Below are positions 1 to 10,009 of a DNA stretch of 64,000 nucleotides, one piece after another. The position numbers and the translations under genes are program-made. Source of the stretch: Methylobacterium sp. J-090 (GTDB lineage Bacteria; Pseudomonadota; Alphaproteobacteria; Rhizobiales; Beijerinckiaceae); the NCBI RefSeq assembly GCF_022829345.1, contig NZ_JAKSXV010000089.1, forward strand, positions 156,998 to 220,997. Direction: 5' to 3'. Position 1 is the stretch's first letter. Each line of letters starts with the position of its first letter. The notes under the pieces were generated by a model, which was not told the DNA's origin, made no database searches, and worked only from the letters and a program-made list of their open reading frames with translations.

Positions 1-140
1 GCAGGGCGGCGTGTCTCCCGAAAAGCGCCCGCCGCGCCGCCGTGCCGGCGGGTGACGATTTGCGAGGCATCCTTAACGGAGCCTTCAGGAAACTGGCAAA
101 CTTGATGGAGCTTATCCGGACCCCTTGGTCGAGACGAGCG

Positions 141-1829
141 ATGTCATTCAAGACTCTATCCATCCGCGCGAAGCTCGGCCTCAGCTTCGGCGTGATCTTC
201 CTGCTGGTGCTGGCGCTGGGCGCCCTGTCCCTCTTCCAGTTGAATGCCGTGAACACCGTCGCACGGGAGATGCGCGACGACCATTTGCCCACCGTTCAAC
301 TTCTCGCGAAGATGCAAGTCCTCATTCTGCGCACGCGGACGAACGGGGCCCGGCTCGTGAGCGCCGATACGGACGCCCTGCGCGCCGAGATCACGGCCAC
401 CCTCGCCAAGCGGGATTCCGAGATGCGCGATGTCCAGGCCGCCTTCGCGGCACGGCCGGCGAGCCCGGAAGCCCGGACGCTCTATGCTGCGTTCGAGACG
501 CAGTGGGCGGCCTACAATGCCCTGCGGGAGGGCGCGGCCGCCGATGTGCGGGCCGGAAACACCGCCAATGCCCAGCGCACCTTCAACACGGTCCTGTCCA
601 CGGGGGTGAACCTCGTGCTGGGCGAACTCCAGAAGCTCATCGACCTCGAGGACCGGACGGCCCGCACGAGCGGCGTCCACGCCCAGGAAACCTACGACAC
701 CGCCGTCCTGACCACCACGATCCTCGTCGGGGTGGCGCTCCTCTGCGCCATCGGCGCGGCGGTGCTTCTCGCCCTGGGCGTCAGCGCGCCGCTGCAGCGG
801 ATGACCCGGGCCATGGACCGCCTCGCGCAGGGCGATGTCGCGGCCGAGGTGCCGGGGGCCGGGCGCGGCGACGAGATCGGCGCGATGGCGGGCGCCGTCC
901 AGGTGTTCAAGGACAACATCATCGCAACCCGCGCCCTGGAGGAGGAGACCCGCCTCGCCCGCCTCGACGCCGAGGCCCAGCGCCGGGCGGCGACCCTGCG
1001 GCTCGCCAAAGGGTTCGAGGCGGCCGTGGGCGGCATCGTCGCGCAGGTGAGTGCCGCGGCGACCGAACTCCAGGCGACCGCCGGCAGCATGTCGGAGACG
1101 GCGTCGGAGACCGCCGGGCGCTCCACGAGTGTCGCAGCGGCGGCCGACGAGGCGGCCACCAACGTCACCACCGTCGCGGCGGCGGCCGAGGAACTCGGCT
1201 CGTCCGTGGAGGAGATCGGCCGGCAGGTGCAGGGGTCGGCCAACCTGGCGCGCATCGCCGTCACCGAGGCGGGCGAGACCGCCGCCCTCGTGCGCGACCT
1301 CAGCGAGACCGCCGCGAAGATCGGTGACGTGGTTGCTCTGATCTCGACCATCGCGGGCCAGACCAACCTGCTGGCGCTGAACGCCACCATCGAGGCGGCA
1401 CGGGCCGGCGAGGCCGGACGGGGTTTTGCCGTCGTGGCGGCGGAGGTCAAAGAACTCGCCAACCAGACGGCGCGGGCCACCGACGAGATCACCGGCCAGA
1501 TCGGCCGCATCCAGACCTCGACGGGTCAGGCGGTGGCGGCCATCGGCGGCATCACCACGCGCATCCGCGAGATCAGCGACGTCGCGACCTCCATCGCGGC
1601 GGCCGTCGAGGAGCAGGGGGCGGCGACCCAGGAGATCGTGCGCAACGTCAGCGAGGCGGCCACGGGCACCGGCGCGGTGACCCGCAACGTCATCGGGGTC
1701 GCAGCGGCGGCCGAGGAGACCGGGGCGGCGGCGGCCCAGGTGCTGTCCTCGGCTTCCGAACTCTCGCGGCAGTCCGAGGACCTGCGCGCCCAGGTCTCGC
1801 ACTTCCTCGCCTCGGTGCGGGCGGCCTGA
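141..1829 (+). CDS. Methyl-accepting chemotaxis protein
   Basis: Inner-membrane chemoreceptor that would signal through CheA/CheW to the flagellar motor. It has an N-terminal membrane helix (about residues 12-34), a periplasmic four-helix-bundle-like sensor, a second membrane helix (about 195-220), a HAMP domain, and a long coiled-coil signalling domain whose hairpin tip carries the conserved [18 protein letters not shown] stretch. The ATG at 141 is preferred over the upstream GTG at 42 because it puts the first membrane helix near the N-terminus. The C-terminus ends in SVRAA, with no CheR-docking pentapeptide, so adaptation enzymes would need to be recruited through other receptors. The ligand cannot be read from the sequence. 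No che genes are adjacent. Confidence 0.93.
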   Translation: MSFKTLSIRAKLGLSFGVIFLLVLALGALSLFQLNAVNTVAREMRDDHLPTVQLLAKMQVLILRTRTNGARLVSADTDALRAEITATLAKRDSEMRDVQAAFAARPASPEARTLYAAFETQWAAYNALREGAAADVRAGNTANAQRTFNTVLSTGVNLVLGELQKLIDLEDRTARTSGVHAQETYDTAVLTTTILVGVALLCAIGAAVLLALGVSAPLQRMTRAMDRLAQGDVAAEVPGAGRGDEIGAMAGAVQVFKDNIIATRALEEETRLARLDAEAQRRAATLRLAKGFEAAVGGIVAQVSAAATELQATAGSMSETASETAGRSTSVAAAADEAATNVTTVAAAAEELGSSVEEIGRQVQGSANLARIAVTEAGETAALVRDLSETAAKIGDVVALISTIAGQTNLLALNATIEAARAGEAGRGFAVVAAEVKELANQTARATDEITGQIGRIQTSTGQAVAAIGGITTRIREISDVATSIAAAVEEQGAATQEIVRNVSEAATGTGAVTRNVIGVAAAAEETGAAAAQVLSSASELSRQSEDLRAQVSHFLASVRAA

Positions 1830-1837
1830 CCAGGCCT

Positions 1838-1856
1838 CGATGGGCCCGGCCCATCG
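1838..1856. terminator. Short inverted repeat after the chemoreceptor
   Basis: An 8-bp arm (CGATGGGC) is repeated in inverted form around a 3-nt loop, nine bases after the chemoreceptor stop codon. There is no T-tract, so it is only a candidate 3'-end stabiliser or weak terminator. Confidence 0.35.
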
Positions 1857-1953
1857 GGGTCTGCCCGCGCGACCGCGCGGCGGCGGTCGTCCGCCGGACC
1901 GCCTCGATCCCGACCATGAGTCGGCGTCGAGGAGAACGGGGATGCGGCGCGCT

Positions 1954-3483
1954 TCAGCGCCTGCGCAGGCTGAGGCCGAAGATCCGCAGGGTGGCGAGCA
2001 GGAGCACGGCGTAGACGACCGCGCCGGCGGCGCCCACGACGCCCAGGACCGCGACCTCGCGCAGGTGCGGCAGGGCCCGCACGAGGCCCTCGGCCATGGG
2101 CACGCCGTAGACGGCGACGGCGGTGAGCGCCGCGCACGCGGTCGCGACGCCGATGAGCGTGATGCCGAACCCCCGGCTCGGCGCCATCCAGCCGCGCCGC
2201 CAGGCGAGCGCCACCAGGATCGCGAGGTTGACCCACTGGCCGATGGCAGTGGCGAGCGCCAGGCCGGTGACGCCGTAGGGCCCGGTGAGAACGATCTTCA
2301 GGCCGACGTTGATGGCGATGGCCGTGAGCGACGCGATGAGCGGCGTCATCGTGTCCTGGCGGGCGTAGAAGCTCGGCAGGGCGCTGCGCAGGAGCACCAC
2401 GGCGGGCAGCGCCAGTCCGTAGGCGGCGAGCACGGAGGCGGCGCGAGCCGCGTCCTCGGCCCCGAAGGCGCCGCGCTGGAACAGGGCCGCCATGATGAGA
2501 CCCGGCAGGATCAGGAAGGCGATGGTGAACGGCGCCGACAGGGCCAGCGAGAAGCCCGCCGCCCGGTTCTGCGCCGCATGCGCGCCGGCCGCGTCGCCGG
2601 CCGCGATCCGCCGGCTCATCTCCGGCAGGAGCACCGTGCCGGCCGCGATGGCGATGACGCCGAAGGGCAGCTGGTAGAGCCGGTCGGCGTAGTACAAGGC
2701 CGAGACCGCGCCGATGGGCAGGAAACTCGCGATGATCGTGTCGGCGAAGGACGCGATCTGGAATCCGGCCGAGCCGACCACCGCCGGTCCGAGCACCTTG
2801 AAGAACCGCGTCATGACCGGATCGCGCAGGGTGGGTGCGACCAGCGTCGGGGCGATGCCGGCGCGCCGGCAGGCCCACCACACGAGGGCGAATTGCAGCA
2901 CGCCGGAGACCGAGACGCCCCAGGCGGCGGCGTAGGCGGCGTTGGGGAACAGGAACGCCAGGCTGAGCGCCACCAGCATCGACAGGTTGAGCAGGACCGG
3001 CGCGCCCGCCGCCACGGCGAAGCGCCGTTGCGCGTTGAGGAGCCCGGAGAACAGGGTCACCAGGGTCATGAACAGGAGGTACGGGAAGGTGATCCGGGTC
3101 AGCGAGACGGCGAGCGCGAAGCGCTCCGGATCGTCGGAGAAGCCCGGCGCCAGGGCTTTGACCACCCACGGCATCGCCGGCATGGCGAGTGCCAGGAAGC
3201 CGATCTGCACCAGCAGCATCAGGGTGAAGATGCGGTCGGCGAAGCGCCGGGCGGCGCCCGCTTCCGCCGCCTCGGCGAGGCCCGCATAGGTCGGCACGAA
3301 GGCGGTGTTGAACGCCCCCTCGCCGAAAATAGCCCGGAAATGGTTGGGCAGGCGGAACGCCACCACGAAGGCGTCGGCCACGGGCCCGGCGCCGAGAATC
3401 GCGGCCATCACCACGTCGCGGGCGAACCCCGTGACCCGCGACACCAGCGTCCAGCCGCCGACGGAGAGGATGGAGCGGATCAT
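1954..3483 (-). CDS. murJ: Lipid II flippase MurJ (MviN family)
   Basis: Polytopic inner-membrane protein of the MurJ/MviN branch of the MOP exporter superfamily, which moves lipid II across the membrane for peptidoglycan synthesis. The 509-residue length and 13-14 hydrophobic segments fit the family. The N-terminal stretch SVGGWTLVSRVTGFARDVV and the following PVADAFVVAFRLPNHFRA region match the conserved family start, including the arginines lining the cavity. The ATG at 3483 places the first helix immediately at the N-terminus. The gene stands alone, convergent with the preceding chemoreceptor. The call rests on family motifs and is close to certain. Confidence 0.95.
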   Translation of the reverse strand: MIRSILSVGGWTLVSRVTGFARDVVMAAILGAGPVADAFVVAFRLPNHFRAIFGEGAFNTAFVPTYAGLAEAAEAGAARRFADRIFTLMLLVQIGFLALAMPAMPWVVKALAPGFSDDPERFALAVSLTRITFPYLLFMTLVTLFSGLLNAQRRFAVAAGAPVLLNLSMLVALSLAFLFPNAAYAAAWGVSVSGVLQFALVWWACRRAGIAPTLVAPTLRDPVMTRFFKVLGPAVVGSAGFQIASFADTIIASFLPIGAVSALYYADRLYQLPFGVIAIAAGTVLLPEMSRRIAAGDAAGAHAAQNRAAGFSLALSAPFTIAFLILPGLIMAALFQRGAFGAEDAARAASVLAAYGLALPAVVLLRSALPSFYARQDTMTPLIASLTAIAINVGLKIVLTGPYGVTGLALATAIGQWVNLAILVALAWRRGWMAPSRGFGITLIGVATACAALTAVAVYGVPMAEGLVRALPHLREVAVLGVVGAAGAVVYAVLLLATLRIFGLSLRRR

Positions 3484-3562
3484 GGGTGCAATCGAAGATG
3501 AAGAGTGGAACGAGGCTCCGCTCTCCCCACGAGGGAGAGGCCGCGCATTGATAGACAGGCAA

Positions 3563-3597
3563 TAAAAAAGCGCCGCAAGCCCGAGGGCTCGCGGCGC
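3563..3597 (-). terminator. Rho-independent terminator of the sod gene
   Basis: On the minus strand a stem with arms GCGCCGC and GCGGCGC, extended by GAGCCC/GGGCTT, is followed by six Ts. It starts 17 nt past the superoxide dismutase stop codon and is the clearest intrinsic terminator in the window. Confidence 0.85.
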
Positions 3598-3613
3598 ACA
3601 TCCTATGAAACAA

Positions 3614-4213
3614 TCAGGCGGTGGCTTCGCCGTACATCTTCTCGACGTGCTCCCAGTTCACCAGGTTCTCGATGAACGCCTTGAGATAGTCGGGCCGGCG
3701 GTTGCGGTAGTCGATGTAGTAGGAGTGCTCCCAGACATCGACGCCGAGGATCGGCTTGGCGCCGTGGACGAGGGGATTCTCGCCGTTGGGAGTCTTCTGG
3801 ATCTCGAGCTTGCCGTCCTTGACGGCGAGCCAAGCCCAGCCGGAGCCGAACTGGCCGATTCCGGCCTGGATGAAGTCGGCCTTGAATTTCTCGAACCCGC
3901 CGAGATCCTCGTCGATCTTCTTGGCGAGCGCGCCCGGCACGGCGCCGCCGCCGTTGGGCTTCATCCACTGCCAGAAGTGGATGTGGTTGTAGTGCTGGCC
4001 GGCATTGTTGAAGAGCGGCTGGTTGTTGCCGTAGGCGGCAACCAGCACCTCCTCGACGCTCTTGCCTTCGAGGCCCGTGCCTTCGAGCAGCTTGTTGCCC
4101 GTATCGACATAGGCCTTGTGGTGCTTGTCGTGGTGGAACTCGAGGGTTTCCTTCGACATGTAGGGGCCGAGCGCATCGTAGGCGTAGGGCAGTTCGGGCA
4201 GGGTGAAGGTCAT
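3614..4213 (-). CDS. sodB: Superoxide dismutase, Fe/Mn family
   Basis: Converts superoxide to oxygen and hydrogen peroxide in the cytoplasm. The 199-residue length is typical. The metal ligands are visible: H27 in LEFHHDKHH, H77 in GQHYNHIHFW, and the Asp and His of GVDVWEHSYYIDY. The active-site glutamine is Q73, next to the second-shell position used by iron enzymes, which favours an iron or cambialistic enzyme, but the metal cannot be fixed by eye. The ATG at 4213 begins MTFTLPELPYAYDALGPY, the canonical N-terminus. A strong terminator follows. The gene is divergent from the membrane protein starting at 4430. Confidence 0.95.
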   Translation of the reverse strand: MTFTLPELPYAYDALGPYMSKETLEFHHDKHHKAYVDTGNKLLEGTGLEGKSVEEVLVAAYGNNQPLFNNAGQHYNHIHFWQWMKPNGGGAVPGALAKKIDEDLGGFEKFKADFIQAGIGQFGSGWAWLAVKDGKLEIQKTPNGENPLVHGAKPILGVDVWEHSYYIDYRNRRPDYLKAFIENLVNWEHVEKMYGEATA

Positions 4214-4358
4214 CGGCACTCTCTCCGGTCGTACGGCGTGGCGGCGAAGGCGGGCGCGACGATCGGCCCGCCGCCTGCGAACCAACGCGCCGATACGTAA
4301 GTCGATGCCTGCGCTGCGGCAACGCCCGAACGGCCCGTGGCCTGTGGCCGGCGTTTCG

Positions 4359-4370
4359 ATTTTGCAAAAT
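4359..4370. promoter_or_regulatory. AT-rich palindrome in the sod divergent region
   Basis: ATTTTGCAAAAT is a perfect 12-bp palindrome in the GC-rich 216-bp region between the divergent superoxide dismutase gene and the gene at 4430. It could be an operator. No regulator family can be assigned from this alone. Confidence 0.25.
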
Positions 4371-4429
4371 GCCGGCAGGGCCTTACTGTGCGCGCCGCAC
4401 TCCGGGTGCAGGCGTTTTTCGAGAGTTCC

Positions 4430-5455
4430 ATGATCATTGCGCTGTTCGCGCTTGCTGTCCTGATGATCGTCGGCGGTGTCGCGTCGGTCGTCCAGGGGTT
4501 TCCCTTCGTGCGCCTCGAGAGCGGCATGGCGATGACCGTCGCCGGCGCGACCACGGCGTCGGCCGGGGCCGTGGTCCTGGGCCTGGCGGCGGTGGCGAGC
4601 CACCTGCGCGGTCTTGGACGGCGCCTCGGCGCCCTGCGCCTGGAGGCGCCTTCGGCCGAGCCCAGGACGGCGGCGGCCCTGCCGTCCCGCGACCCCGAGC
4701 CGGACCTGTTCGAGCCCGCCTCGACCATCGCGCCGTCGACCATGCCCGCGCTCGACGGTCGGCCGGTCCGACAGCGGCCGAGCTTCGGCGGCCCCGACCC
4801 GCGGGACTTCGGCCTCGACGCCATGGGTGCGGCGGCCGGTCTGGGAGCAGCGGGTCTGGGAGCGACAGGGCTTGGTGCGACCGGACTCGGAACCACGGGC
4901 CTCGAGCCCGGCATATCGAGCGGAGCGCTCCATGCGGACCCGCGGGGCCGCGGGCCGGAGCCGACCTTCGTGCATCCGCCGGAACCCGATCTGCCGGCCC
5001 CGCCGACCCCGGAGGAGATCGAGCCGCCGCTGCCCGACCTTCTGCCGCCGGAGGACGAGACCAGGACGGTCCCCGACGCGCATCGTGAGGGATCCTTGGC
5101 CGCACCGCCCCCGGCCGAGCCCGAACTCGTCGCGGAGGCGTCCCCCGCGCCGGAGAACCAGCGCACCCTCGCGCTGTTCGACGCCGGCCCCGACACGACC
5201 GGCGAGCCCGTGCGCCTGTATCCCACCCTCGACACGATGGCGGACATCACCCCCGAGCCCCCTCCCCCGCCCGCCGTCGAGGAAAAACCCGAAATCGTCG
5301 GAACCTACGCGTCGGGCGGCAACACCTACGTGATGTACGCCAACGGCTCCATCGAGGCCGAGACGCCGCGCGGGCGCTTCAGCTTCGAGTCCCTCGACGA
5401 ACTGAAGGCCTTCGTCGAGGCCGGCGGCGAAAACGACGCGCGCGGCGCCGCCTGA
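4430..5455 (+). CDS. Membrane-anchored hypothetical protein, proline-rich
   Basis: No family recognised. The 341-residue protein has two closely spaced N-terminal membrane helices (about residues 3-22 and 32-55), then a long low-complexity stretch rich in Pro, Glu and Asp. That stretch includes a short repeat of the type GxxGLGATGLG (about 125-155). It ends in a small folded-looking C-terminal segment (about 285-325) with IVGTYASGGNTYVMYANGSI, which resembles a beta-hairpin and may be the functional module. The ATG at 4430 is chosen because it starts right at the first helix; the frame extends upstream to 4337 without another good start. It is probably inner-membrane with a cytoplasmic tail. 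Confidence 0.8.
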   Translation: MIIALFALAVLMIVGGVASVVQGFPFVRLESGMAMTVAGATTASAGAVVLGLAAVASHLRGLGRRLGALRLEAPSAEPRTAAALPSRDPEPDLFEPASTIAPSTMPALDGRPVRQRPSFGGPDPRDFGLDAMGAAAGLGAAGLGATGLGATGLGTTGLEPGISSGALHADPRGRGPEPTFVHPPEPDLPAPPTPEEIEPPLPDLLPPEDETRTVPDAHREGSLAAPPPAEPELVAEASPAPENQRTLALFDAGPDTTGEPVRLYPTLDTMADITPEPPPPPAVEEKPEIVGTYASGGNTYVMYANGSIEAETPRGRFSFESLDELKAFVEAGGENDARGAA

Positions 5456-5474
5456 CCCCGACCCGGCGCGGCCC

Positions 5475-7229
5475 TCAGGCCAGGGGGTTGAGCACCGTGT
5501 TGCGCACGGGCAGCGGCGCCAGCATGCGCAGACGGAAGCCGTCCGGCGGATAATCCATCGCCACGTCCGCCCGGACCTGTGCCGTCAGCACACGCTGGAG
5601 CAGGCGCGAGCCGAAGCCCTGGCGCGTCGGCGGGCGCACGCGCGGACCGCCGCTCTCGACCCAGTCGAACCGCAGGGTCTCGGCCGGGCCGTCCGGCGCG
5701 AGGCTCCAGACGATCGTCACGCGCCCGTCCGGGGTCGAGAGCGCGCCGTACTTCGCCGCATTGGTGGTGAGTTCGTGGATCGCCATGCCGACGGGTACGG
5801 CGACCTCGGAGGCGAGGTCGACGGGCGGGCCCTCCAGGCGGATTCGGGCATCGTCGCCCGCCCCGTCCAGGGCGCCGTCGGCGTAGGGCTTCAGTTCGTT
5901 GACGAGGAGGCTGCGCAGGGACGCCGTCTGCCAGGTATCCTCGGTGAGCACCGAATGCGTGTGCGCCAGGGACATGATCCGCCCGACGAACGCCTCGTAG
6001 AAGCTCTCGATGCTGGAGGCGGTGCGGGCCGTGGACCCGACGATGGCCTGCACCGTCGCGAGCGTGTTCTTCACCCGATGGTGCAGTTCGCGGATCAGCA
6101 GGGTCTGGCGTTCCTCGGCCATGCGCCGCTCGGTGACGTCGGCGACGACGCCGATGAGCCGGCGCGGCAGCCGGTGGGCGGCGTCGCGCTCGAAGCGGCC
6201 GGCGAGATCGATGATCCGCCAGGCCCCGTCGCTCCGTCGCCTGATGCGGCCCGTGGCCTTGAAGACCGCATCGCCGCGCAGGGCATTCGAGATCGCCGAG
6301 CGGAAGGCGGCGCGGTCGTCGGGATGGAGGATCTGCTCCAGGAACTCGCGCTTGCCCACCGCCCCGTCCTCGGCCGTGCGCCCGAAGATCGCGAACATGC
6401 GGGCGTTCTCCCAGACCGCCTGGTCGTCGAGCATGTGCCACTCGAAGATGCCGAGGGCCGCGAGGGAGGCGGCGATGCGCAGGCGCTGTTCGCCAGCATG
6501 CAGGGCCGTGCGGGCGGCGACCTGGGCCGTGATGTCCTGCACCACGCCGACGATGGCGGCGGGCCCGTCCGCACCGCCGCGGCTCGCCTCGCCCCGCAGG
6601 CTGAGATCGATTTCGCTCCCGTCATCGGCCCGGCGCAGGCGGCATTGCAGGGCGAACCGCCCGCCCTCCGCAAGGGCGGTCCGGACCTGAGCCTCGACCC
6701 GTGCGATCTCGTCCGTCTCCAAGCGGGCGCGCAGGGTCGCCCAGGGAAGACCGACGCCTGGGCGGTCGCCGAGGATATGCGCGGCACGCCGCGAGAGTGA
6801 CACGAGACGCGTTTCCCCATCGAAACGCCATTCCCCGACGCCCGCGGTCGTCAAGGCGGCCTGGTTCTCGACGGCCGACACGAGATCGTCCGTCTCGGCC
6901 TCATCGACCACCAGAACCTGCCCCGCACCGGTCGAAGGCGAAGGCCGAATGCGGACATAGACGCTGCTGCCGTCGGCGGCGCGCCAGCGGCGGAGGCCGG
7001 CCGGCACGGGGATCGTCGCTTCCCCAAGATCGGCGAGGGCGAGACCGGTCAGGTCGCCGGCGGGATAGCGCATCAGCATGCACAGATGCGGATTGGCCGC
7101 CCGGATGCGACCCTCCTGCAGGTCCAGGGTGAGGAGGCCGATCTCCGCCGCCGCGAAAGCCGCGTCGGCGGCTTCGCCCGGGTGAGGCGAGGCCGGGCCT
7201 ATCCCGTTCTGTTCCGCCGCGTCGCCCAA
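5475..7229 (-). CDS. PAS-domain HWE-family sensor histidine kinase
   Basis: Signal-transducing histidine kinase with no membrane helix. It has about three consecutive PAS/PAC modules (roughly residues 15-125, 130-255 and 260-385). The phosphoacceptor motif is RELHHRVKNTLATVQAIV, and the ATPase domain has the HWE-family features HELTTNAAKYGALS and the WxE-type FDWVES, plus GFGSRLLQR. HWE kinases of this order often feed the PhyR general stress response; that link is inference. The start is uncertain: no ATG precedes the first PAS domain in frame, so the TTG at 7229 is proposed, with further GTG/TTG codons between there and trmB. Confidence 0.85.
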   Translation of the reverse strand: MGDAAEQNGIGPASPHPGEAADAAFAAAEIGLLTLDLQEGRIRAANPHLCMLMRYPAGDLTGLALADLGEATIPVPAGLRRWRAADGSSVYVRIRPSPSTGAGQVLVVDEAETDDLVSAVENQAALTTAGVGEWRFDGETRLVSLSRRAAHILGDRPGVGLPWATLRARLETDEIARVEAQVRTALAEGGRFALQCRLRRADDGSEIDLSLRGEASRGGADGPAAIVGVVQDITAQVAARTALHAGEQRLRIAASLAALGIFEWHMLDDQAVWENARMFAIFGRTAEDGAVGKREFLEQILHPDDRAAFRSAISNALRGDAVFKATGRIRRRSDGAWRIIDLAGRFERDAAHRLPRRLIGVVADVTERRMAEERQTLLIRELHHRVKNTLATVQAIVGSTARTASSIESFYEAFVGRIMSLAHTHSVLTEDTWQTASLRSLLVNELKPYADGALDGAGDDARIRLEGPPVDLASEVAVPVGMAIHELTTNAAKYGALSTPDGRVTIVWSLAPDGPAETLRFDWVESGGPRVRPPTRQGFGSRLLQRVLTAQVRADVAMDYPPDGFRLRMLAPLPVRNTVLNPLA

Positions 7230-7402
7230 TCCGCAACCCCGCTCACGACACCGTGCCGGAGACGCGCGAAGACTTTCCCGGTTTTCAGGAACGTTTCGTC
7301 GGTCCCGGGCATCGCTGCGCCGAGCGCATGCAAAGCTTTCGCAGGGCGGAAGGCAAGAGGGACCTTCCACGGAAACACGTCTCCCACAGGAGCGACGTGT
7401 TG

Positions 7403-8146
7403 TCAGTCGGTCGCGACCCGCCGGAACTCCAGATAAGTGGGAGCCCGCCCGGCCGCGAGGGCCTTCGCCTCGTAGCGCGTGCCCGGCCAATCCGGCCACG
7501 CCAGGCGCCAGTCGTCGGCGGAGGCGGCGGTCCAGGCGAGGCCGGGGCAGCGGGCGGTCCGCACCAGGGTCCAGCCGGCATAATCGTCGATGTCGCTGGC
7601 GAATCGGAAGACGCCGCCGGGCTTGAGGACGCGGGCGACCTCGCGCAGGGCTTCGTCCGAGACGAAGCGGCGCTTGCGCTGGCGGCGCTTGGGCCACGGA
7701 TCGGGATAGAGCAGGTAGACCCGCGACAGGGCACAGTCGGGGATCGCGGCGAGGAGTGCCGTCGCGTCCTCGTCCCAGACACGGACATTTCGAAGGGCAC
7801 CGTCATCCACGGCCCGCAACAGCTTGGCGACGCCGTTGACGAAGGGCTCGGCGCCGATGATGCCCACGCGCGGATGAGCCTTCGCCTGCGCGGCCAGATG
7901 CTCGCCGCCGCCGAAACCGATCTCGAGCCAGACCTCGTCGACGGGGACAGGGAACAGGCCGACCGGATCGAGCGGGGCGGCGTCCGGCGGAAGGGCCACC
8001 CGCAGGCTCGGTAGGAGCTCGGCGATGCGCTGCTCCTGGACCGCCCGCAGGCGCTTGCCCTTGCGCCGCCCGAAGAAGGCGCGGTCGGCGCCCTCCACGA
8101 CGTCCCCGCCCGGGAGGGGCGGGAGTTCATCCCGCCCCATGGTCAT
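7403..8146 (-). CDS. trmB: tRNA (guanine-N7-)-methyltransferase
   Basis: Methylates G46 in the variable loop of tRNA using S-adenosylmethionine. The 247-residue protein carries the SAM-binding glycine motif EIGFGGGEHL, the family motif YLLYPDPWPKRRQRKRRF and the C-terminal RYEAKAL region. The ATG at 8146 is chosen; it lies 4 nt after the metK stop, so the two genes are one transcription unit and the enzyme is encoded next to the source of its methyl donor. A second in-frame ATG at 8140 is also possible. The order regulator-metK-trmB is common in this bacterial order. Confidence 0.95.
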   Translation of the reverse strand: MTMGRDELPPLPGGDVVEGADRAFFGRRKGKRLRAVQEQRIAELLPSLRVALPPDAAPLDPVGLFPVPVDEVWLEIGFGGGEHLAAQAKAHPRVGIIGAEPFVNGVAKLLRAVDDGALRNVRVWDEDATALLAAIPDCALSRVYLLYPDPWPKRRQRKRRFVSDEALREVARVLKPGGVFRFASDIDDYAGWTLVRTARCPGLAWTAASADDWRLAWPDWPGTRYEAKALAAGRAPTYLEFRRVATD

Positions 8147-8150
8147 GGGA

Positions 8151-9329
8151 TCAGGACAGGGCCGACTTGAGGCTGTCGGCAAGGTCGACCCGCTCCCACG
8201 AGAAACCGCCATCGGCCTCGGGCGCCCGCCCGAAATGGCCGTAGGCCGAGGTGCGGGCGTAGATCGGCCTATTGAGGCCGAGCTTCGTCCGGATGCCGCG
8301 GGGCGACAGGTCGAAGGCGTTCATGAGCACGTCCTCGAGCTTGGCCTCGTCCACCTGGCCGGTGCCGTGCAGATCGACGTAGATCGACAGGGGCTTGGCG
8401 ACGCCGATGGCGTAGGCGAGCTGGATGGTGGCCCGCGTCGCGAGACCGGCGGCGACCACGTTCTTGGCGAGGTAGCGCGCGGCGTAAGCGGCGGAGCGAT
8501 CGACCTTCGTCGGGTCCTTGCCCGAGAAGGCACCGCCGCCGTGGGGCGCGGCTCCGCCGTAAGTGTCGACGATGATCTTGCGGCCGGTGAGGCCGGCGTC
8601 GCCATCCGGGCCGCCGATGACGAACTTGCCCGTGGGGTTCACGTGCCACACGGTCTCCTCGGAGACCCAATCCTTCGGCAGGGCGTTCAGGATGTAGGGC
8701 TCGACGATGGCGCGCACGTCGGCCGAATCGAGGGACTCGTCGACGTGCTGGGTCGAGAGCACGATCTGGGTCACGCCGACGGGGCGGCCGTTCTCATAGC
8801 GCACGGTGACCTGGCTCTTGGCGTCGGGGCCGAGCTTGGCCGCGTCGCCCTGCTTGCCCTTGCGGGCGTCGGCCAGGTCCTTGAGGATCTTGTGGGCGTA
8901 GTAGATCGGCGCCGGCATGAGCTCGGGCGTCTCGTCGGACGCGTACCCGAACATGATGCCCTGGTCGCCGGCACCTTCGTCCTTGTTGCCGGACGAATCG
9001 ACGCCCTGGGCGATGTCGGCCGACTGGGCGTGCAGGTGGATGGCGATATCGTTGTTCTTCCAGTGGAAGCCCGACTGCTCGTAGCCGATGTCGCGCACCG
9101 CCTCGCGGGTGAGCTCGGTGAGGTGCTCGAAGGTCACGGAATCCGGACCGCGGACCTCGCCGGCGATGACGATACGGTTGGTGGTGGCCAGGGTCTCGAC
9201 GCCGAGACGCGCTTCCGGCATCGCCGCGATGTAGGCATCCACCACCGTATCGGAGATGCGGTCGCAGACCTTGTCCGGATGCCCTTCCGAGACGGATTCG
9301 CTCGTGAATAGGTAGTTGGAACGTGCCAT
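8151..9329 (-). CDS. metK: S-adenosylmethionine synthetase
   Basis: Makes S-adenosylmethionine from methionine and ATP; essential and cytoplasmic. The 392-residue length is standard. The N-terminal [20 protein letters not shown], the hexapeptide region [12 protein letters not shown] and the P-loop-like [19 protein letters not shown] are all intact. The ATG at 9329 gives the typical [12 protein letters not shown] start. It lies 145 bp downstream of the co-directional helix-turn-helix regulator and 4 bp upstream of trmB. I saw no convincing SAM riboswitch fold in the short leader. Confidence 0.98.
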   Translation of the reverse strand: MARSNYLFTSESVSEGHPDKVCDRISDTVVDAYIAAMPEARLGVETLATTNRIVIAGEVRGPDSVTFEHLTELTREAVRDIGYEQSGFHWKNNDIAIHLHAQSADIAQGVDSSGNKDEGAGDQGIMFGYASDETPELMPAPIYYAHKILKDLADARKGKQGDAAKLGPDAKSQVTVRYENGRPVGVTQIVLSTQHVDESLDSADVRAIVEPYILNALPKDWVSEETVWHVNPTGKFVIGGPDGDAGLTGRKIIVDTYGGAAPHGGGAFSGKDPTKVDRSAAYAARYLAKNVVAAGLATRATIQLAYAIGVAKPLSIYVDLHGTGQVDEAKLEDVLMNAFDLSPRGIRTKLGLNRPIYARTSAYGHFGRAPEADGGFSWERVDLADSLKSALS

Positions 9330-9474
9330 GGGACAGGTACACCCGGTTTTCGGGTGCGCCTCATACGATGCGTCTGCCCCGGCCTACGGAAGGTCGCGGT
9401 TCTTGCACCGGGAACCGGGACGGTCAAGCCGAAAAACCGGACGCGTTCGATAAAAAGAACGAATCGTCCGCCAA

Positions 9475-9885
9475 TCAACGTTTGAGCTTGGCGTCGAGCG
9501 CCTGGATCGCGGCGGACAATTCGCGGCGACGTTCCTCCGAAAAATGCTCCGTGACGTGACGGGCCACCACATCCACGAGCCCCTGCCAGCTGTCGCCGGC
9601 GACGTAGGGCTGCTGAGGCGTTTCGTGAAAGGCCGCATCGGGCTCGGCGTCCGTGTGGACGAGATCCTCGAAGAAGTACGTGACGGGCACGCCGATCATC
9701 CGGCTGAAGCTCTCGAGGTGGAGCGCGCTGATCCGGTTGGTGCCCTTCTCGTATTTCTGCAGCTGGGCGGCGGACATGCCGAAGCGCTCGGCCACGCGCT
9801 TCTGGGTCAGCGACGCCTTCTTGCGCTGCTCGGCGATGCGCCGGCCCACATGCACGTCGCGCGCGTCGGTCTTCTGGCCTGCCAT
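9475..9885 (-). CDS. XRE-family helix-turn-helix regulator
   Basis: A 136-residue DNA-binding protein with an N-terminal lambda-repressor-like helix-turn-helix (about residues 14-68: VGRRIAEQRKKASLTQKRVA, then AQLQKYEKGTNRI), followed by a short helical tail. Homologues sit directly upstream of metK in many Hyphomicrobiales. The ATG at 9885 begins MAGQKTDARDV; the frame continues upstream but without helix-turn-helix content. A role in controlling metK is inference from position only. Confidence 0.88.
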   Translation of the reverse strand: MAGQKTDARDVHVGRRIAEQRKKASLTQKRVAERFGMSAAQLQKYEKGTNRISALHLESFSRMIGVPVTYFFEDLVHTDAEPDAAFHETPQQPYVAGDSWQGLVDVVARHVTEHFSEERRRELSAAIQALDAKLKR

Positions 9886-10009
9886 CCTGCCCGTTCCGTG
9901 CCGCGGCCTCCCGCCGGAGCTTGCGGAAGAAAGGCTCGGCCATTCCCGTGAAGACCGGGTTAAGGCCACGCGATTCCGCAACGTCTGCGGCACGGGCGTG
10001 AGTGAATGG

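Noticed and set aside
156..1802. A 548-codon minus-strand frame opposite the first chemoreceptor
   Set aside because: Low-complexity Arg/Gly/Asp content with no family features; a GC shadow of the real gene.
9330..9474. metK leader considered as a SAM riboswitch
   Set aside because: The 145-bp region shows no stem-loop/pseudoknot pattern I could match to SAM-I, SAM-II or SAM/SAH classes by eye.
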